Source: Mycobacteriaceae bacterium
GTDB lineage: Bacteria; Actinomycetota; Actinomycetes; Mycobacteriales; Mycobacteriaceae
Assembly (NCBI GenBank): GCA_019242135.1
Contig: JAFAWC010000172.1
Location: 1 to 6,375 of the forward strand
Length of the DNA: 6,375 nucleotides
Reading direction: 5' to 3'
The translations under genes and the position numbers were made by a program. Positions 1-5,445 of this stretch are shown piece after piece; the stretch's first letter is position 1; each line of letters starts with the position of its first letter. The notes below the pieces were generated by a model. That model did no database searches, was not told the origin of the DNA, and was given only the letters and a program-made list of their open reading frames with translations.

Positions 1-201
1 GTGAAGGTACATGCGCACCACGGGATCCGAGTCGATCAGTTCCTGAAATTCGACCATCACGGGGTGCAACACCAGTTGCTCGCCCTTAGCCTCCACACGT
101 TGGCGGTGGCCGGCGAGCCAGGACTCCAGGTCCTTTTGATCGCTTGGCAACCAGCCAGCAATGCGTCGCACATCCATGCCGTAAGAAGAATCAGCTGCCA
201 C
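1..201 (-). CDS. Phosphatidylserine decarboxylase-family protein, N-terminal part (runs off the window)
   Basis: Reverse-strand reading of 201 to 1 is open and gives 67 residues, including VRRIAGWLPSD, LESWLAGH and LHPVMVEFQELIDSDPVVRMY. I recognise this as the start of the PSDC-type N-terminal domain (Pfam Psdc) that precedes the catalytic phosphatidylserine decarboxylase domain in long bacterial and fungal proteins; the assignment is from memory of the family, not a search. The catalytic domain, which would carry the pyruvoyl self-cleavage site, lies outside the window, so activity cannot be judged. An in-frame TGA at 210-208 limits the start to GTG 201 or ATG 177. I chose GTG 201 because a TAGGTT hexamer sits 8 nt upstream of it; neither codon has a strong SD. 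The family makes phosphatidylethanolamine or acts on related substrates. The long forward ORF over the same bases is a shadow. Confidence 0.72.
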   Translation of the reverse strand, partial: MAADSSYGMDVRRIAGWLPSDQKDLESWLAGHRQRVEAKGEQLVLHPVMVEFQELIDSDPVVRMYLH

Positions 202-209
202 AACACGTC

Positions 210-215
210 AACCTA
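210..215 (-). promoter_or_regulatory. Candidate -10 element (TAGGTT) for the decarboxylase-family gene
   Basis: Reads TAGGTT on the reverse strand and fits the mycobacterial TANNNT -10 consensus. Eight bases separate it from the GTG at 201, so transcription would start within about 2 nt of the start codon. No -35 was identified. Low confidence on its own; supported by the same geometry at other genes in the window. Confidence 0.3.
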
Positions 216-644
216 CGGCACTGCCCGAGCGGGGAACGCGCCAGCCGGTCGCAGTTGTCGGAGACGAGACCATCGATGGCACTGGACGGGTGCGGTCACG
301 CGCGTCCGAATACGCTCCAGCCGATCATTAGTGAAACTGGTGGATTAGCAATGTAACTGACCTGCACTTCGAGCCAGGGGCGTGGATCCCGCTGGGCGAA
401 AAGCGATTCAACCGCGCCAGTATTTGATGCGGTCACGGGCTGGGGTGAAGCCGTGTTTACCAGGATCTCCGACTCTCGATCGCTGAGCCCTTCGGCCCGT
501 CCGGGCCAATCAGCCCGACGGCAGATTACCGCCCTAGGGGTGTAGTTGGACCCTCCTAAAGGGTGTTCGAATGGATTCCACGCCGAGCGTGGGACCGACC
601 CGAATCCGCGCGCGAAGTCGGCGCCACACTAGAAAGGCTCAATC
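211..644. other. 434-bp intergenic region between the divergent decarboxylase and DUF6131 genes
   Basis: No ORF here has a recognisable protein. The forward ORFs starting at 1, 144 and 563 have compositions typical of out-of-frame reading and no usable SD. What can be seen: a hairpin GGCCC-GTCC-GGGCC at 494-507 without a T-run; two similar motifs, CCTAGGGGTGT (533-543) and CCTAAAGGGTGT (555-566), about two helical turns apart; and a short inverted repeat ACCCT/AGGGT (550-564). The rest, 211-490, shows nothing I can name. Confidence 0.6.
539..566 (+). promoter_or_regulatory. Possible sigma-F-like promoter for the DUF6131 gene
   Basis: GGTGT (539-543), 17 bases, then GGGTGT (561-566) resembles the mycobacterial sigma-F pattern GGTTT-N15-17-GGGTAT with one mismatch in each box. 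Transcription would start near 573 and leave a leader of about 70 nt before the ATG at 645. An ACCCT/AGGGT inverted repeat overlaps the -10. This is a weak match in GC-rich DNA. Confidence 0.2.
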
Positions 645-824
645 ATGATCGTTCTCGGCATCATCCTCATCGTCTTGGGACTCCTACTCCCAGCCCTCAT
701 TCCGACCTTCACCTTCGCCCACATTCTCTTGGTCGTCGGGGTCATCCTGTTAGTCATTGGCGTGATTCTGGCGATCATGGGAGCAACGGGTCGCGCTGTG
801 GGCGGTCGTCGCCACTACTTCTAA
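645..824 (+). CDS. Small two-helix membrane protein, DUF6131 family (59 aa)
   Basis: The product begins MIVLGIILIVLGLLLPALIP and ends GRAVGGRRHYF. I recognise this as the DUF6131 type of mycobacterial mini-protein: two hydrophobic helices (about residues 2-19 and 26-47), a short turn with Pro16, Pro20 and His26 between them, and a basic, conserved C-terminal tail rich in Gly and Arg. It should be an inner-membrane hairpin; the positive-inside rule would put the Arg-rich tail in the cytoplasm, so both ends would be cytoplasmic. The function is unknown. The start is well supported: AGAAAGG at 631-637 ends 7 nt before the ATG, the best SD in the window. The gene stands alone, with no co-directional neighbour within 250 bp. 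Confidence 0.85.
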   Translation: MIVLGIILIVLGLLLPALIPTFTFAHILLVVGVILLVIGVILAIMGATGRAVGGRRHYF

Positions 825-1089
825 GGTCGCGTGATGCATTGCGGCAAAGGCGGCTTGACGTCCGACGGCTGAAGACTAACTAGGCAGCCGCCGTTGCGGC
901 CGCGCAGCCTCGCATTCCTGCGGCCGCGCGGCCTCGCCATTCCTGCGGCCGCGCAGCCTCGCCGTTCCTGCGGCCGCGCAGCCTCGCCATTCCTGCTGGC
1001 CGCGCAACCTCGCCATTCCAGGCCAGACAGTCGCCCATAAAGCTAGGGTTTGGGCCAGGTCTGCGACTTCGGCTGGAAGTGGTGCGCGC
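825..1089. other. 265-bp intergenic region holding a tandem repeat
   Basis: No gene is supported here. GGCGGCT (849-855) and AGCCGCC (886-892) could pair as a 7-bp stem with a 30-nt loop just after the DUF6131 stop, but no T-run follows. The repeat array fills 895-1019. After it, TAGGGT at 1044-1049 fits TANNNT and could be the -10 of the DUF2252 gene (start near 1056, leader about 34 nt), without a clear -35. Reverse-strand ORFs across the array encode only low-complexity Arg/Ala/Gly runs and are rejected. Confidence 0.55.
895..1019. repeat. Tandem array of five units of about 25 bp (minisatellite)
   Basis: Five head-to-tail units start at 895, 919, 944, 969 and 994 and are 24, 25, 25, 25 and 26 nt long. 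The common core is GCGGCCGCGCAGCCTCGC followed by (C)ATTCC. Units differ at only one to three positions: unit 1 lacks one C, unit 2 has GCGCGG in place of GCGCAG, unit 3 has GTTCC in place of ATTCC, and unit 5 has GCTGGCC in place of GCGGCC and AACC in place of AGCC. The edge unit 5 is the most diverged, as expected for an array growing by slippage. Units 1-4 contain the 8-bp palindrome GCGGCCGC, and unit 2 has a 12-bp palindrome, GGCCGCGCGGCC (922-933). The array lies just upstream of the DUF2252 gene. Confidence 0.92.
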
Positions 1090-2469
1090 GTGTACATGTC
1101 CGCCGCGGAGCGACATGAGCTGGGCAGGGCCACCCGGAAGGTACTGCCCCGTTCCGAGCTCGCTAATTTTGTCGCCGCCCAGGACCGTCCCGACCCCATC
1201 GACCTGCTGGAATCACAAGCGACATCCAGGATCGCCGAACTGGTGCCGATCCGGTACGGGCGAATGCTCGCGTCGGCGTTCGCATTCTTCCGCGGCGCGG
1301 CGCTGATCATGGCCGCCGATCTGGCGGCGGGTCCGAACACCGGGCTCACCGCACAGCTCTGCGGCGATGCCCACTTATCCAACTTCGGTCTGTTCGCCTC
1401 GGCGGAACGCAACCTGGTGTTTGATATCAACGACTTCGACGAGACCTTGCCGGGCCCGTGGGAGTGGGATGTCAAGCGGCTGGTGGCGTCGCTGGCGGTC
1501 GCCGCCCGGGACAACGGCTTTCCGGCCGATCAGCGAGAGCGGGTGGTTCGCACCTGTGCTCAGGCGTACCGAGAGCGAATTCGCGCGCTTGCGGCGATGC
1601 CGGAACTGGCGGTCTGGTATGCACACACCGCAATCGATGATGCGCTGGAGGCCAGTGTCGATCCCAAGTACGCGCAGGCTATTCGCCGGAGTGCGGCCCA
1701 CGCGCGCTCCCGCGACAGCATCGCAGCTGTCGCAAAGCTGACGCGGCGGGTCGACGGCCGCCGCCGGCTGGTCAGTCATCCGCCACTGCTGGTCCGGGTC
1801 GACGAGCTGGTCGGCGAGACCGAAGCACGCCGGTATGAACATCACACAACAGCCTTAATCGACAGATATCGACACAGCGTGCACATCTCGCTGCGCACGC
1901 TCCTGGACCGGTTCCGCTACGTGGACGCGGCACGCAAGGTCGTCGGCGTGGGCAGCGTCGGCACCCGCGCCTGGGTGGTGCTGTTGGTGGGTCGCGACGA
2001 CGATGACCCGCTGTTGATGCAAGTCAAGGAAGCGCAGACCTCGGTGCTCGAGGCATACCTTGGGCCCGGCGGCTATGCCAATGCAGCACAACGCGTGGTG
2101 GTGGGGCAGCGGTCGATGCAAGCCACCGGCGACATCCTGCTGGGCTGGCTGCACGGAGTGGGTCCCGACGGCCACGACGGTGACTACTACGTGCGCCAGC
2201 TGCACGATTGGAAAGGATCCGCCGCAGTGGAGTCGATGAGCCCGCAGCTGCTCGCCGATTACGGGCGATCATGCGGGCACGCATTGGCCCGGGCGCACGC
2301 GCGCACCGGCGATCGCGTCGCGATCGGCGCGTATCTCGGTGGCAGCGACACCGCGGATGTCGCGTTCACCCGGTTCGCTGAGGTGTATGCCGACCAGAAC
2401 AAGCGCGACCACACCGCCGTGGGGGAAGCAGTCGCTTGTGGTCGGCTGACTGTCGAGCGCGGTGTTTGA
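1090..2469 (+). CDS. DUF2252 family protein, kinase-like motifs (459 aa)
   Basis: Recognised as DUF2252 by CGDAHLSNFG (91-100), FDINDFDE (111-118) and PGPWEWDVKRL (121-131). GDAHLSN resembles the catalytic loop of aminoglycoside/choline-type phosphotransferases (Asp93, Asn98), and DFDE resembles the metal-binding DFG/DxD site. Further on are a glycine-rich GVGSVG (286-291), VKEA with Lys313, ALARAHARTGD (398-408) and a conserved-looking C-terminal YADQNKRDH (433-441). There is no signal peptide or membrane helix, so it is probably cytoplasmic. Length is normal for the family. Substrate and reaction are unknown; phosphotransfer is inference. The start is GTG 1090, with GGAAG at 1075-1079; ATG 1096, two codons later, is an equally possible start. 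There are no operon partners: the next features downstream are opposite-strand tRNA genes. Confidence 0.87.
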   Translation: MYMSAAERHELGRATRKVLPRSELANFVAAQDRPDPIDLLESQATSRIAELVPIRYGRMLASAFAFFRGAALIMAADLAAGPNTGLTAQLCGDAHLSNFGLFASAERNLVFDINDFDETLPGPWEWDVKRLVASLAVAARDNGFPADQRERVVRTCAQAYRERIRALAAMPELAVWYAHTAIDDALEASVDPKYAQAIRRSAAHARSRDSIAAVAKLTRRVDGRRRLVSHPPLLVRVDELVGETEARRYEHHTTALIDRYRHSVHISLRTLLDRFRYVDAARKVVGVGSVGTRAWVVLLVGRDDDDPLLMQVKEAQTSVLEAYLGPGGYANAAQRVVVGQRSMQATGDILLGWLHGVGPDGHDGDYYVRQLHDWKGSAAVESMSPQLLADYGRSCGHALARAHARTGDRVAIGAYLGGSDTADVAFTRFAEVYADQNKRDHTAVGEAVACGRLTVERGV

Positions 2470-2535
2470 CGTGGCCCGGCGATGATCACTTACTCCGATG
2501 GCATTCCGGCCCGCCGGTTTCCGGTTGACCTGCGG

Positions 2536-2608
2536 CGCGCCCGAAGAGATTCGAACTCCCAACCTTCTGATCCGTAGTCAGATGCTCTATCCGTTGAGCT
2601 ACGGGCGC
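2536..2608 (-). tRNA. tRNA-Arg (anticodon ACG)
   Basis: The reverse strand folds as a complete 73-nt cloverleaf: acceptor GCGCCCG/CGGGCGC, D arm GCTC/GAGC, anticodon arm TCTGA-CTACGGA-TCAGA with ACG at the wobble and middle positions, and T arm GGGAG-TTCGAAT-CTCTT with two G-U pairs. The discriminator is G. The next three bases read CCG, so CCA is not encoded. A34 would be inosine, reading CGU, CGC and CGA. It lies 15 nt downstream of tRNA-Ser(GCT) on the same strand and is very probably co-transcribed with it. Confidence 0.96.
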
Positions 2609-2623
2609 TCGTGTTCAATTGTG

Positions 2624-2715
2624 TGGCGGAGGCGAGAGGATTTGAACCTCCGGTCCGCTTTAAGACGGACAACTCATTAGCAGTGAGCCCCATTCGGCCG
2701 CTCTGGCACGCCTCC
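2624..2715 (-). tRNA. tRNA-Ser (anticodon GCT), CCA encoded
   Basis: Reverse-strand class II tRNA with acceptor GGAGGCG/CGCCTCC, discriminator G and an encoded CCA (2626-2624). The anticodon loop is CTGCTAA, giving GCT, which reads AGC and AGU. The long variable arm (stem GTCCG with CGGAC) is diagnostic for serine. It is the first gene of a two-tRNA unit with tRNA-Arg(ACG). The CCA is encoded here but not in the other two tRNA genes of the window. Confidence 0.96.
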
Positions 2716-2736
2716 TGATCCAACCGCCGAACGCAC

Positions 2737-2766
2737 AGCGTACACAGCGCCAACACCGCGTCGCAA
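2737..2766 (-). promoter_or_regulatory. Sigma-A-type promoter of the Ser-Arg tRNA unit
   Basis: On the reverse strand, TTGCGA (2766-2761) is followed by 18 bases and TACGCT (2742-2737). The -35 matches TTGACA at four positions and the -10 fits TANNNT. Transcription would start near 2730, leaving a leader of about 15 nt for RNase P to remove before the tRNA-Ser 5' end at 2715. It is the only promoter in the window with both boxes recognisable. Confidence 0.5.
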
Positions 2767-2818
2767 AGTGCGGGACGGTGGCCGTTTCAGCTATACCAAA
2801 GTGCCGGCGTGGGCAACT

Positions 2819-2824
2819 TATGCT
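2819..2824 (+). promoter_or_regulatory. -10 element (TATGCT) placing hisC2 on a leaderless mRNA
   Basis: TATGCT fits the mycobacterial TANNNT -10. Exactly six bases (GAGCGA) separate it from the ATG at 2831, so with the usual spacing the A of ATG is +1. No SD precedes the ATG. A -35 is not evident (CCAAAG at 2796-2801), which is common in mycobacteria. Confidence 0.5.
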
Positions 2825-2830
2825 GAGCGA

Positions 2831-3901
2831 ATGACCGGACGTCTGCGTGCTGAGATGGCCGACATCCCGGCCTACACCCCCGGCAAGACGGTGCCGGGTG
2901 CGATCAAAATCGCCAGCAACGAGACCGTGCACGGCCCGCTGCCGAGCGTGCGGGCCGCCATCGAGAAGGCCACCGACAGCCTCAACCGTTACCCCGACAA
3001 TGGTTACCGCGAACTGCGCGACCGCCTGGCCAAACATGTCGACTTCCCGCCGGAGCAGGTCGCGGCGGGGTGCGGCTCGGTCAGTCTGTGCCAACAGCTG
3101 ATCCAGATCACCTGTTCGGCAGGCGATGAGGTGGTGTTCGGGTGGCGAAGCTTCGAGATCTACCCGCTGCAGGTCCGCCTCGCCGGTGCCACCCCGGTTC
3201 AGGTGCCGCTGAGCAACCACACCTACGACTTGGACGCGATGGCCGCCGCCATCACCGACCGGACCCGGCTGGTGTTCATCTGCAATCCGAACAACCCGAC
3301 ATCAACAGTGGTCGATCCGCACGCGCTGGCGCGTTTCGTCGAGGCTGTTCCGCCCGACGTTGTGATCGGGCTCGACGAGGCATACGTGGAATACGTCCGC
3401 GACGAGATGCTGGCCAATAGTTACGGTTTGGTGCGACGGCATCCTAATGTTGTTGTGCTGCGTACCTTTTCGAAGGCATATGGACTGGCCGGCCTGCGGG
3501 TGGGTTATGCGGTCGGTGACCCCGAGCTCATCACCGCGCTCGGTAAGGCGTACGTGCCGTTCAGCGTCAGCAGCATCGCCCAGGCCGCCGCGATCGCGTC
3601 GCTGGACGCCGCCGAGGAGCTGCTGGCCCGTACCGACGCGGTCGTCGCCGAGCGCGCGCGGGTGAGCGCAGGGCTGCGAGACGCCGGTTACACCGTGGCG
3701 CTCTCACAGGCGAACTTCGTCTGGTTGCCGTTGCCCCAACGCACAGCCGATTTCGTCGCGAGCGCGGCCGACGCACGCATCATTGTTCGCCCCTACGGTG
3801 ACGACGGTGTGCGCGTGACAGTCGCGGCACCGCACGAAAACGACGCATTCCTGGATTTCGCCCGCGGCTGGATCGCTAGCCCTGCGGGCGGCGACCGGTG
3901 A
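2831..3901 (+). CDS. hisC2: Aromatic amino acid aminotransferase (HisC2 type, PLP-dependent)
   Basis: A 356-residue fold-type I aminotransferase, close to what I recall of Rv3772 of M. tuberculosis over its whole length. It carries GKTVPG near residue 19, SNET (29-32), NRYPDNG (52-58), the phosphate-binding GCGS (80-83), NPNNPTST (152-159), DEAY with Asp182 (pairs with the PLP ring nitrogen) and Tyr185, the Schiff-base Lys215 in TFSKAYGLAGLR, and the substrate-carboxylate Arg328 in GVRVTVA. The tuberculosis enzyme moves amino groups onto phenylpyruvate and related keto acids, so this copy is probably for Phe/Tyr rather than histidine synthesis, although it was named from HisC. The start is ATG 2831: the ORF is open 21 codons further up, but family homology begins at MTGRLR and a -10 hexamer lies 6 nt before it. 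Its 3' end overlaps the convergent gene by 26 nt. Confidence 0.93.
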   Translation: MTGRLRAEMADIPAYTPGKTVPGAIKIASNETVHGPLPSVRAAIEKATDSLNRYPDNGYRELRDRLAKHVDFPPEQVAAGCGSVSLCQQLIQITCSAGDEVVFGWRSFEIYPLQVRLAGATPVQVPLSNHTYDLDAMAAAITDRTRLVFICNPNNPTSTVVDPHALARFVEAVPPDVVIGLDEAYVEYVRDEMLANSYGLVRRHPNVVVLRTFSKAYGLAGLRVGYAVGDPELITALGKAYVPFSVSSIAQAAAIASLDAAEELLARTDAVVAERARVSAGLRDAGYTVALSQANFVWLPLPQRTADFVASAADARIIVRPYGDDGVRVTVAAPHENDAFLDFARGWIASPAGGDR

Positions 3902-4460
3902 ACGCGAGCAGCCTGTCGAACACCGGTGCGTCGTCGGGGATCTCTATCGGGTCGTCGAAGCCGACGTTGGTGCGGCCCTCCGGAGTGATGATGGTGCGCG
4001 CCAGGGTGAACACATAATCGGCCAGTTCAGGTGTCGGGTCCAGATCCTGGTCGATGGCTCGCGCGTAATCCCACGCATGGATGAGGAACTCGATCGACAG
4101 AACACCGGCGATCACCTTGGCCGGTGCCTCATTGGATCCGATGCGCACCGTGCCCTCGAGCCCGCGTCTGCGCCAGGCGTCCAACGTCGGCCGCGCCGCG
4201 AGGATGATCTGCCGCTCAACGGAGTCGTCGCTGTTCCGCGCCGGTATCTCGGCGCCGGCAGCGCCTCCGATGGTGGTGATTGAGTTCATCAGGTGATCGG
4301 TGAGCGCACCGATGTCGAATTGGCCGCAGGGCGTTTGCTTCGCCAGATCGTCGGCCGAAATGCGGTGCACGACCGTTTGCAATTCGGCCAACGTTGCTTC
4401 GGCACTGGTCAATTCGTCGACCGGCGGCGTGTCGGCAGCTGGTGGCATGTCCGTGGGCAT
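3876..4460 (-). CDS. TIGR03086-family metal-binding protein (DinB/MDMPI-like), Rv3773c-type
   Basis: 194 residues resembling the mycothiol-dependent maleylpyruvate isomerase / DinB-like helical bundle family (TIGR03086). Likely metal ligands are His56 (in ALTDHL), Glu124 and His128 (in IEFLIHAWD), the usual H...E-xxx-H arrangement. Asp46-like positions are not needed for the call; KQTPCGQFDI (41-50) is a typical motif preceding the first ligand helix. There is no signal peptide or membrane helix, so it is probably cytoplasmic. The reaction is unknown; a thiol-dependent transferase or isomerase using mycothiol is a family-level guess. Its position next to hisC2 matches the tuberculosis gene order. 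ATG 4460 is preferred because TACGGT lies six bases upstream; ATG 4448 is the alternative. The upstream GGTGAGG is only 2 nt from the ATG, too close for a normal SD. Confidence 0.85.
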   Translation of the reverse strand: MPTDMPPAADTPPVDELTSAEATLAELQTVVHRISADDLAKQTPCGQFDIGALTDHLMNSITTIGGAAGAEIPARNSDDSVERQIILAARPTLDAWRRRGLEGTVRIGSNEAPAKVIAGVLSIEFLIHAWDYARAIDQDLDPTPELADYVFTLARTIITPEGRTNVGFDDPIEIPDDAPVFDRLLAFTGRRPQG

Positions 4461-4466
4461 CGCCTC

Positions 4467-4472
4467 ACCGTA
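4467..4472 (-). promoter_or_regulatory. -10 element (TACGGT) for the TIGR03086-family gene
   Basis: Reverse-strand TACGGT, six bases (GAGGCG), then ATG at 4460, so the A of ATG is the predicted +1. It lies four bases from the -10 of the divergent promoter at 4477-4482, so the two cannot be occupied by RNA polymerase at the same time. Confidence 0.45.
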
Positions 4473-4476
4473 CGAC

Positions 4477-4482
4477 TATCGT
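4477..4482 (+). promoter_or_regulatory. -10 element (TATCGT) upstream of the 26-residue ORF
   Basis: TATCGT fits TANNNT and is followed by GAGCGA and ATG at 4489. The stretch GAGCGAATGACC (4483-4494) is identical to the hisC2 start at 2825-2836. It would drive a leaderless transcript through the micro-ORF and possibly into echA21. Confidence 0.42.
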
Positions 4483-4488
4483 GAGCGA

Positions 4489-4569
4489 ATGACCAAAGGT
4501 GTCCGGGTGCTGGCGGTCGCGGTCGACGAGACGGTGTATCAGATCCTGACGGGCTCGTCCAAGCCCTGA
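4489..4569 (+). CDS. Possible leaderless micro-ORF (26 aa) upstream of echA21
   Basis: ATG 4489 to TGA 4567-4569 encodes MTKGVRVLAV followed by AVDETVYQILTGSSKP. I do not recognise it. It has no SD, but the ATG is exactly six bases after TATCGT, the geometry of a leaderless start, and shares 12 identical bases with the hisC2 start. It ends 23 nt before echA21. It could be a small protein, or a translated leader that affects echA21. There is no run of a single amino-acid codon that would suggest classical attenuation. The alternative is that it is only the 5' leader of an echA21 transcript or a chance ORF. Moderate-low confidence. Confidence 0.4.
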   Translation: MTKGVRVLAVAVDETVYQILTGSSKP

Positions 4570-4578
4570 TCGGGGGAC

Positions 4579-4584
4579 TAGCCT
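4579..4584 (+). promoter_or_regulatory. Candidate -10 element (TAGCCT) for echA21
   Basis: TAGCCT fits TANNNT, with eight bases to the ATG at 4593. The predicted transcript starts at 4591-4593, giving a leader of 0-2 nt. The GGGGGA at 4572-4577 is too far from the ATG to act as an SD, which favours near-leaderless translation. Confidence 0.37.
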
Positions 4585-4592
4585 CGGCAGCC

Positions 4593-5417
4593 ATGGGAAA
4601 CGCATACGAATCCGTCACCGTCGACGTCGACGGCCACGTGGCGCAGGTGACGCTGATCGGACCGGGCAAGGGAAACGCGATGGGGCCCGCGTTCTGGTCG
4701 GAGATGCCTGACGTGTTCGCGCAACTCGATGCCGACCGAGACGTGCGGGCGATCGTGCTGACCGGATCGGGCCGCAACTTCAGCTACGGGCTTGACCTGC
4801 CCGCCATGGGTGGAAGCCTGACGGACGTGATGTCCGACGGCACGTCGGCGCGTCCGCGGGCCGAGTTTCACGCTGAGGTGCTTCGGATGCAGAAGGCGAT
4901 AAGCGCTGTCGCCGACTGCCGCACCCCGACTATCGCCTCGATTCACGGCTGGTGCGTCGGCGGCGGCGTCGACCTGATCTCGGCGGTCGACCTCCGCTAC
5001 GCCAGCGCCGACGCCAAGTTCTCGGTGCGCGAGGTGAAACTGGCGATTGTCGCGGACGTGGGCAGCCTGGCCCGGCTGCCCCTCATCGTGTCCGATGGCC
5101 ATCTGCGGGAATTGGCGTTGACCGGCAAGGACATTGACGCTGCCCGCGCCGAACGGATCGGGCTCGTCAACGACGTCTACGAGGACGCCGAGGCATGCCT
5201 GGCGGGTGCCCACGCGACCGCGGCTGAGATCGCGGCCAACCCGCCGCTGACGGTGCACGGCATCAAGGACGTGCTCGACCAGCAGCGCATCTCGCGGGTG
5301 TCGGAAAGCCTGCGGTATGTCGCGGCATGGAATGCGGCGTTTCTGCCGTCCAAGGACCTGACCGAAGGTATTACCGCGACCTTCGCCAAACGCACGCCGG
5401 AGTTCCGCGGGGAGTGA
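4593..5417 (+). CDS. echA21: Crotonase-family protein, dienoyl-CoA isomerase type (EchA21)
   Basis: 274 residues with the crotonase fold. By position it matches Rv3774 (echA21, annotated enoyl-CoA hydratase). The active site argues for a more specific call: Asp127 in CVGGGVD, Glu147 in FSVREV and Asp155 in AIVADVGS. The spacings of 20 and 8 residues are the same as the Asp-Glu-Asp triad of mammalian ECH1, delta(3,5)-delta(2,4)-dienoyl-CoA isomerase, as are the flanking HGxCxGGGVDL, DLRYASAD and ADVGSLARLP. The enzyme would shift double bonds in dienoyl-CoA made during beta-oxidation of unsaturated fatty acids. The oxyanion hole is formed by the YGLDL segment (65-69) and Gly124. It is cytosolic, with no targeting signal. 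Full length is typical. The downstream neighbour is a convergent tRNA gene. Confidence 0.9.
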   Translation: MGNAYESVTVDVDGHVAQVTLIGPGKGNAMGPAFWSEMPDVFAQLDADRDVRAIVLTGSGRNFSYGLDLPAMGGSLTDVMSDGTSARPRAEFHAEVLRMQKAISAVADCRTPTIASIHGWCVGGGVDLISAVDLRYASADAKFSVREVKLAIVADVGSLARLPLIVSDGHLRELALTGKDIDAARAERIGLVNDVYEDAEACLAGAHATAAEIAANPPLTVHGIKDVLDQQRISRVSESLRYVAAWNAAFLPSKDLTEGITATFAKRTPEFRGE

Positions 5418-5445
5418 CGCGGTGGCGCCTGCCAATCCCACGGCC

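Noticed and set aside
1..348. Forward ORF of 115 codons (and the 70-codon ORF at 144-356)
   Set aside because: It is the antisense of the decarboxylase-family coding sequence for its first 200 bases, has no SD, and encodes a His/Arg-rich sequence with no recognisable motif.
494..507. Intrinsic terminator
   Set aside because: The GGCCC/GGGCC hairpin is short, has no T-run, and does not follow a gene end on either strand.
895..1019. CRISPR array
   Set aside because: Units are contiguous with no unique spacers, and no cas gene is present.
880..1116. Reverse ORFs over the tandem repeat (Arg/Ala/Gly-rich periodic protein)
   Set aside because: The periodic peptide is only the translation of the 25-bp repeat. 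The units vary between 24 and 26 nt, so the reading frame is not kept across the array as a real repeat protein would require.
2498..2680. Forward ORF containing EEIRTPNLLIRSQ and REDLNLRS
   Set aside because: This is the antisense translation of tRNA-Arg and tRNA-Ser, a well-known false protein pattern in databases.
2768..2830. 21-codon N-terminal extension of HisC2 from an upstream GTG
   Set aside because: The extension has no family similarity, lies across the promoter region of hisC2, and the ATG at 2831 has both the homology start and a correctly spaced -10.
4578..5441. Reverse ORF of 287 codons opposite echA21
   Set aside because: Long only because of high third-position GC; it mirrors echA21, which has full crotonase motifs, and has no motif of its own.
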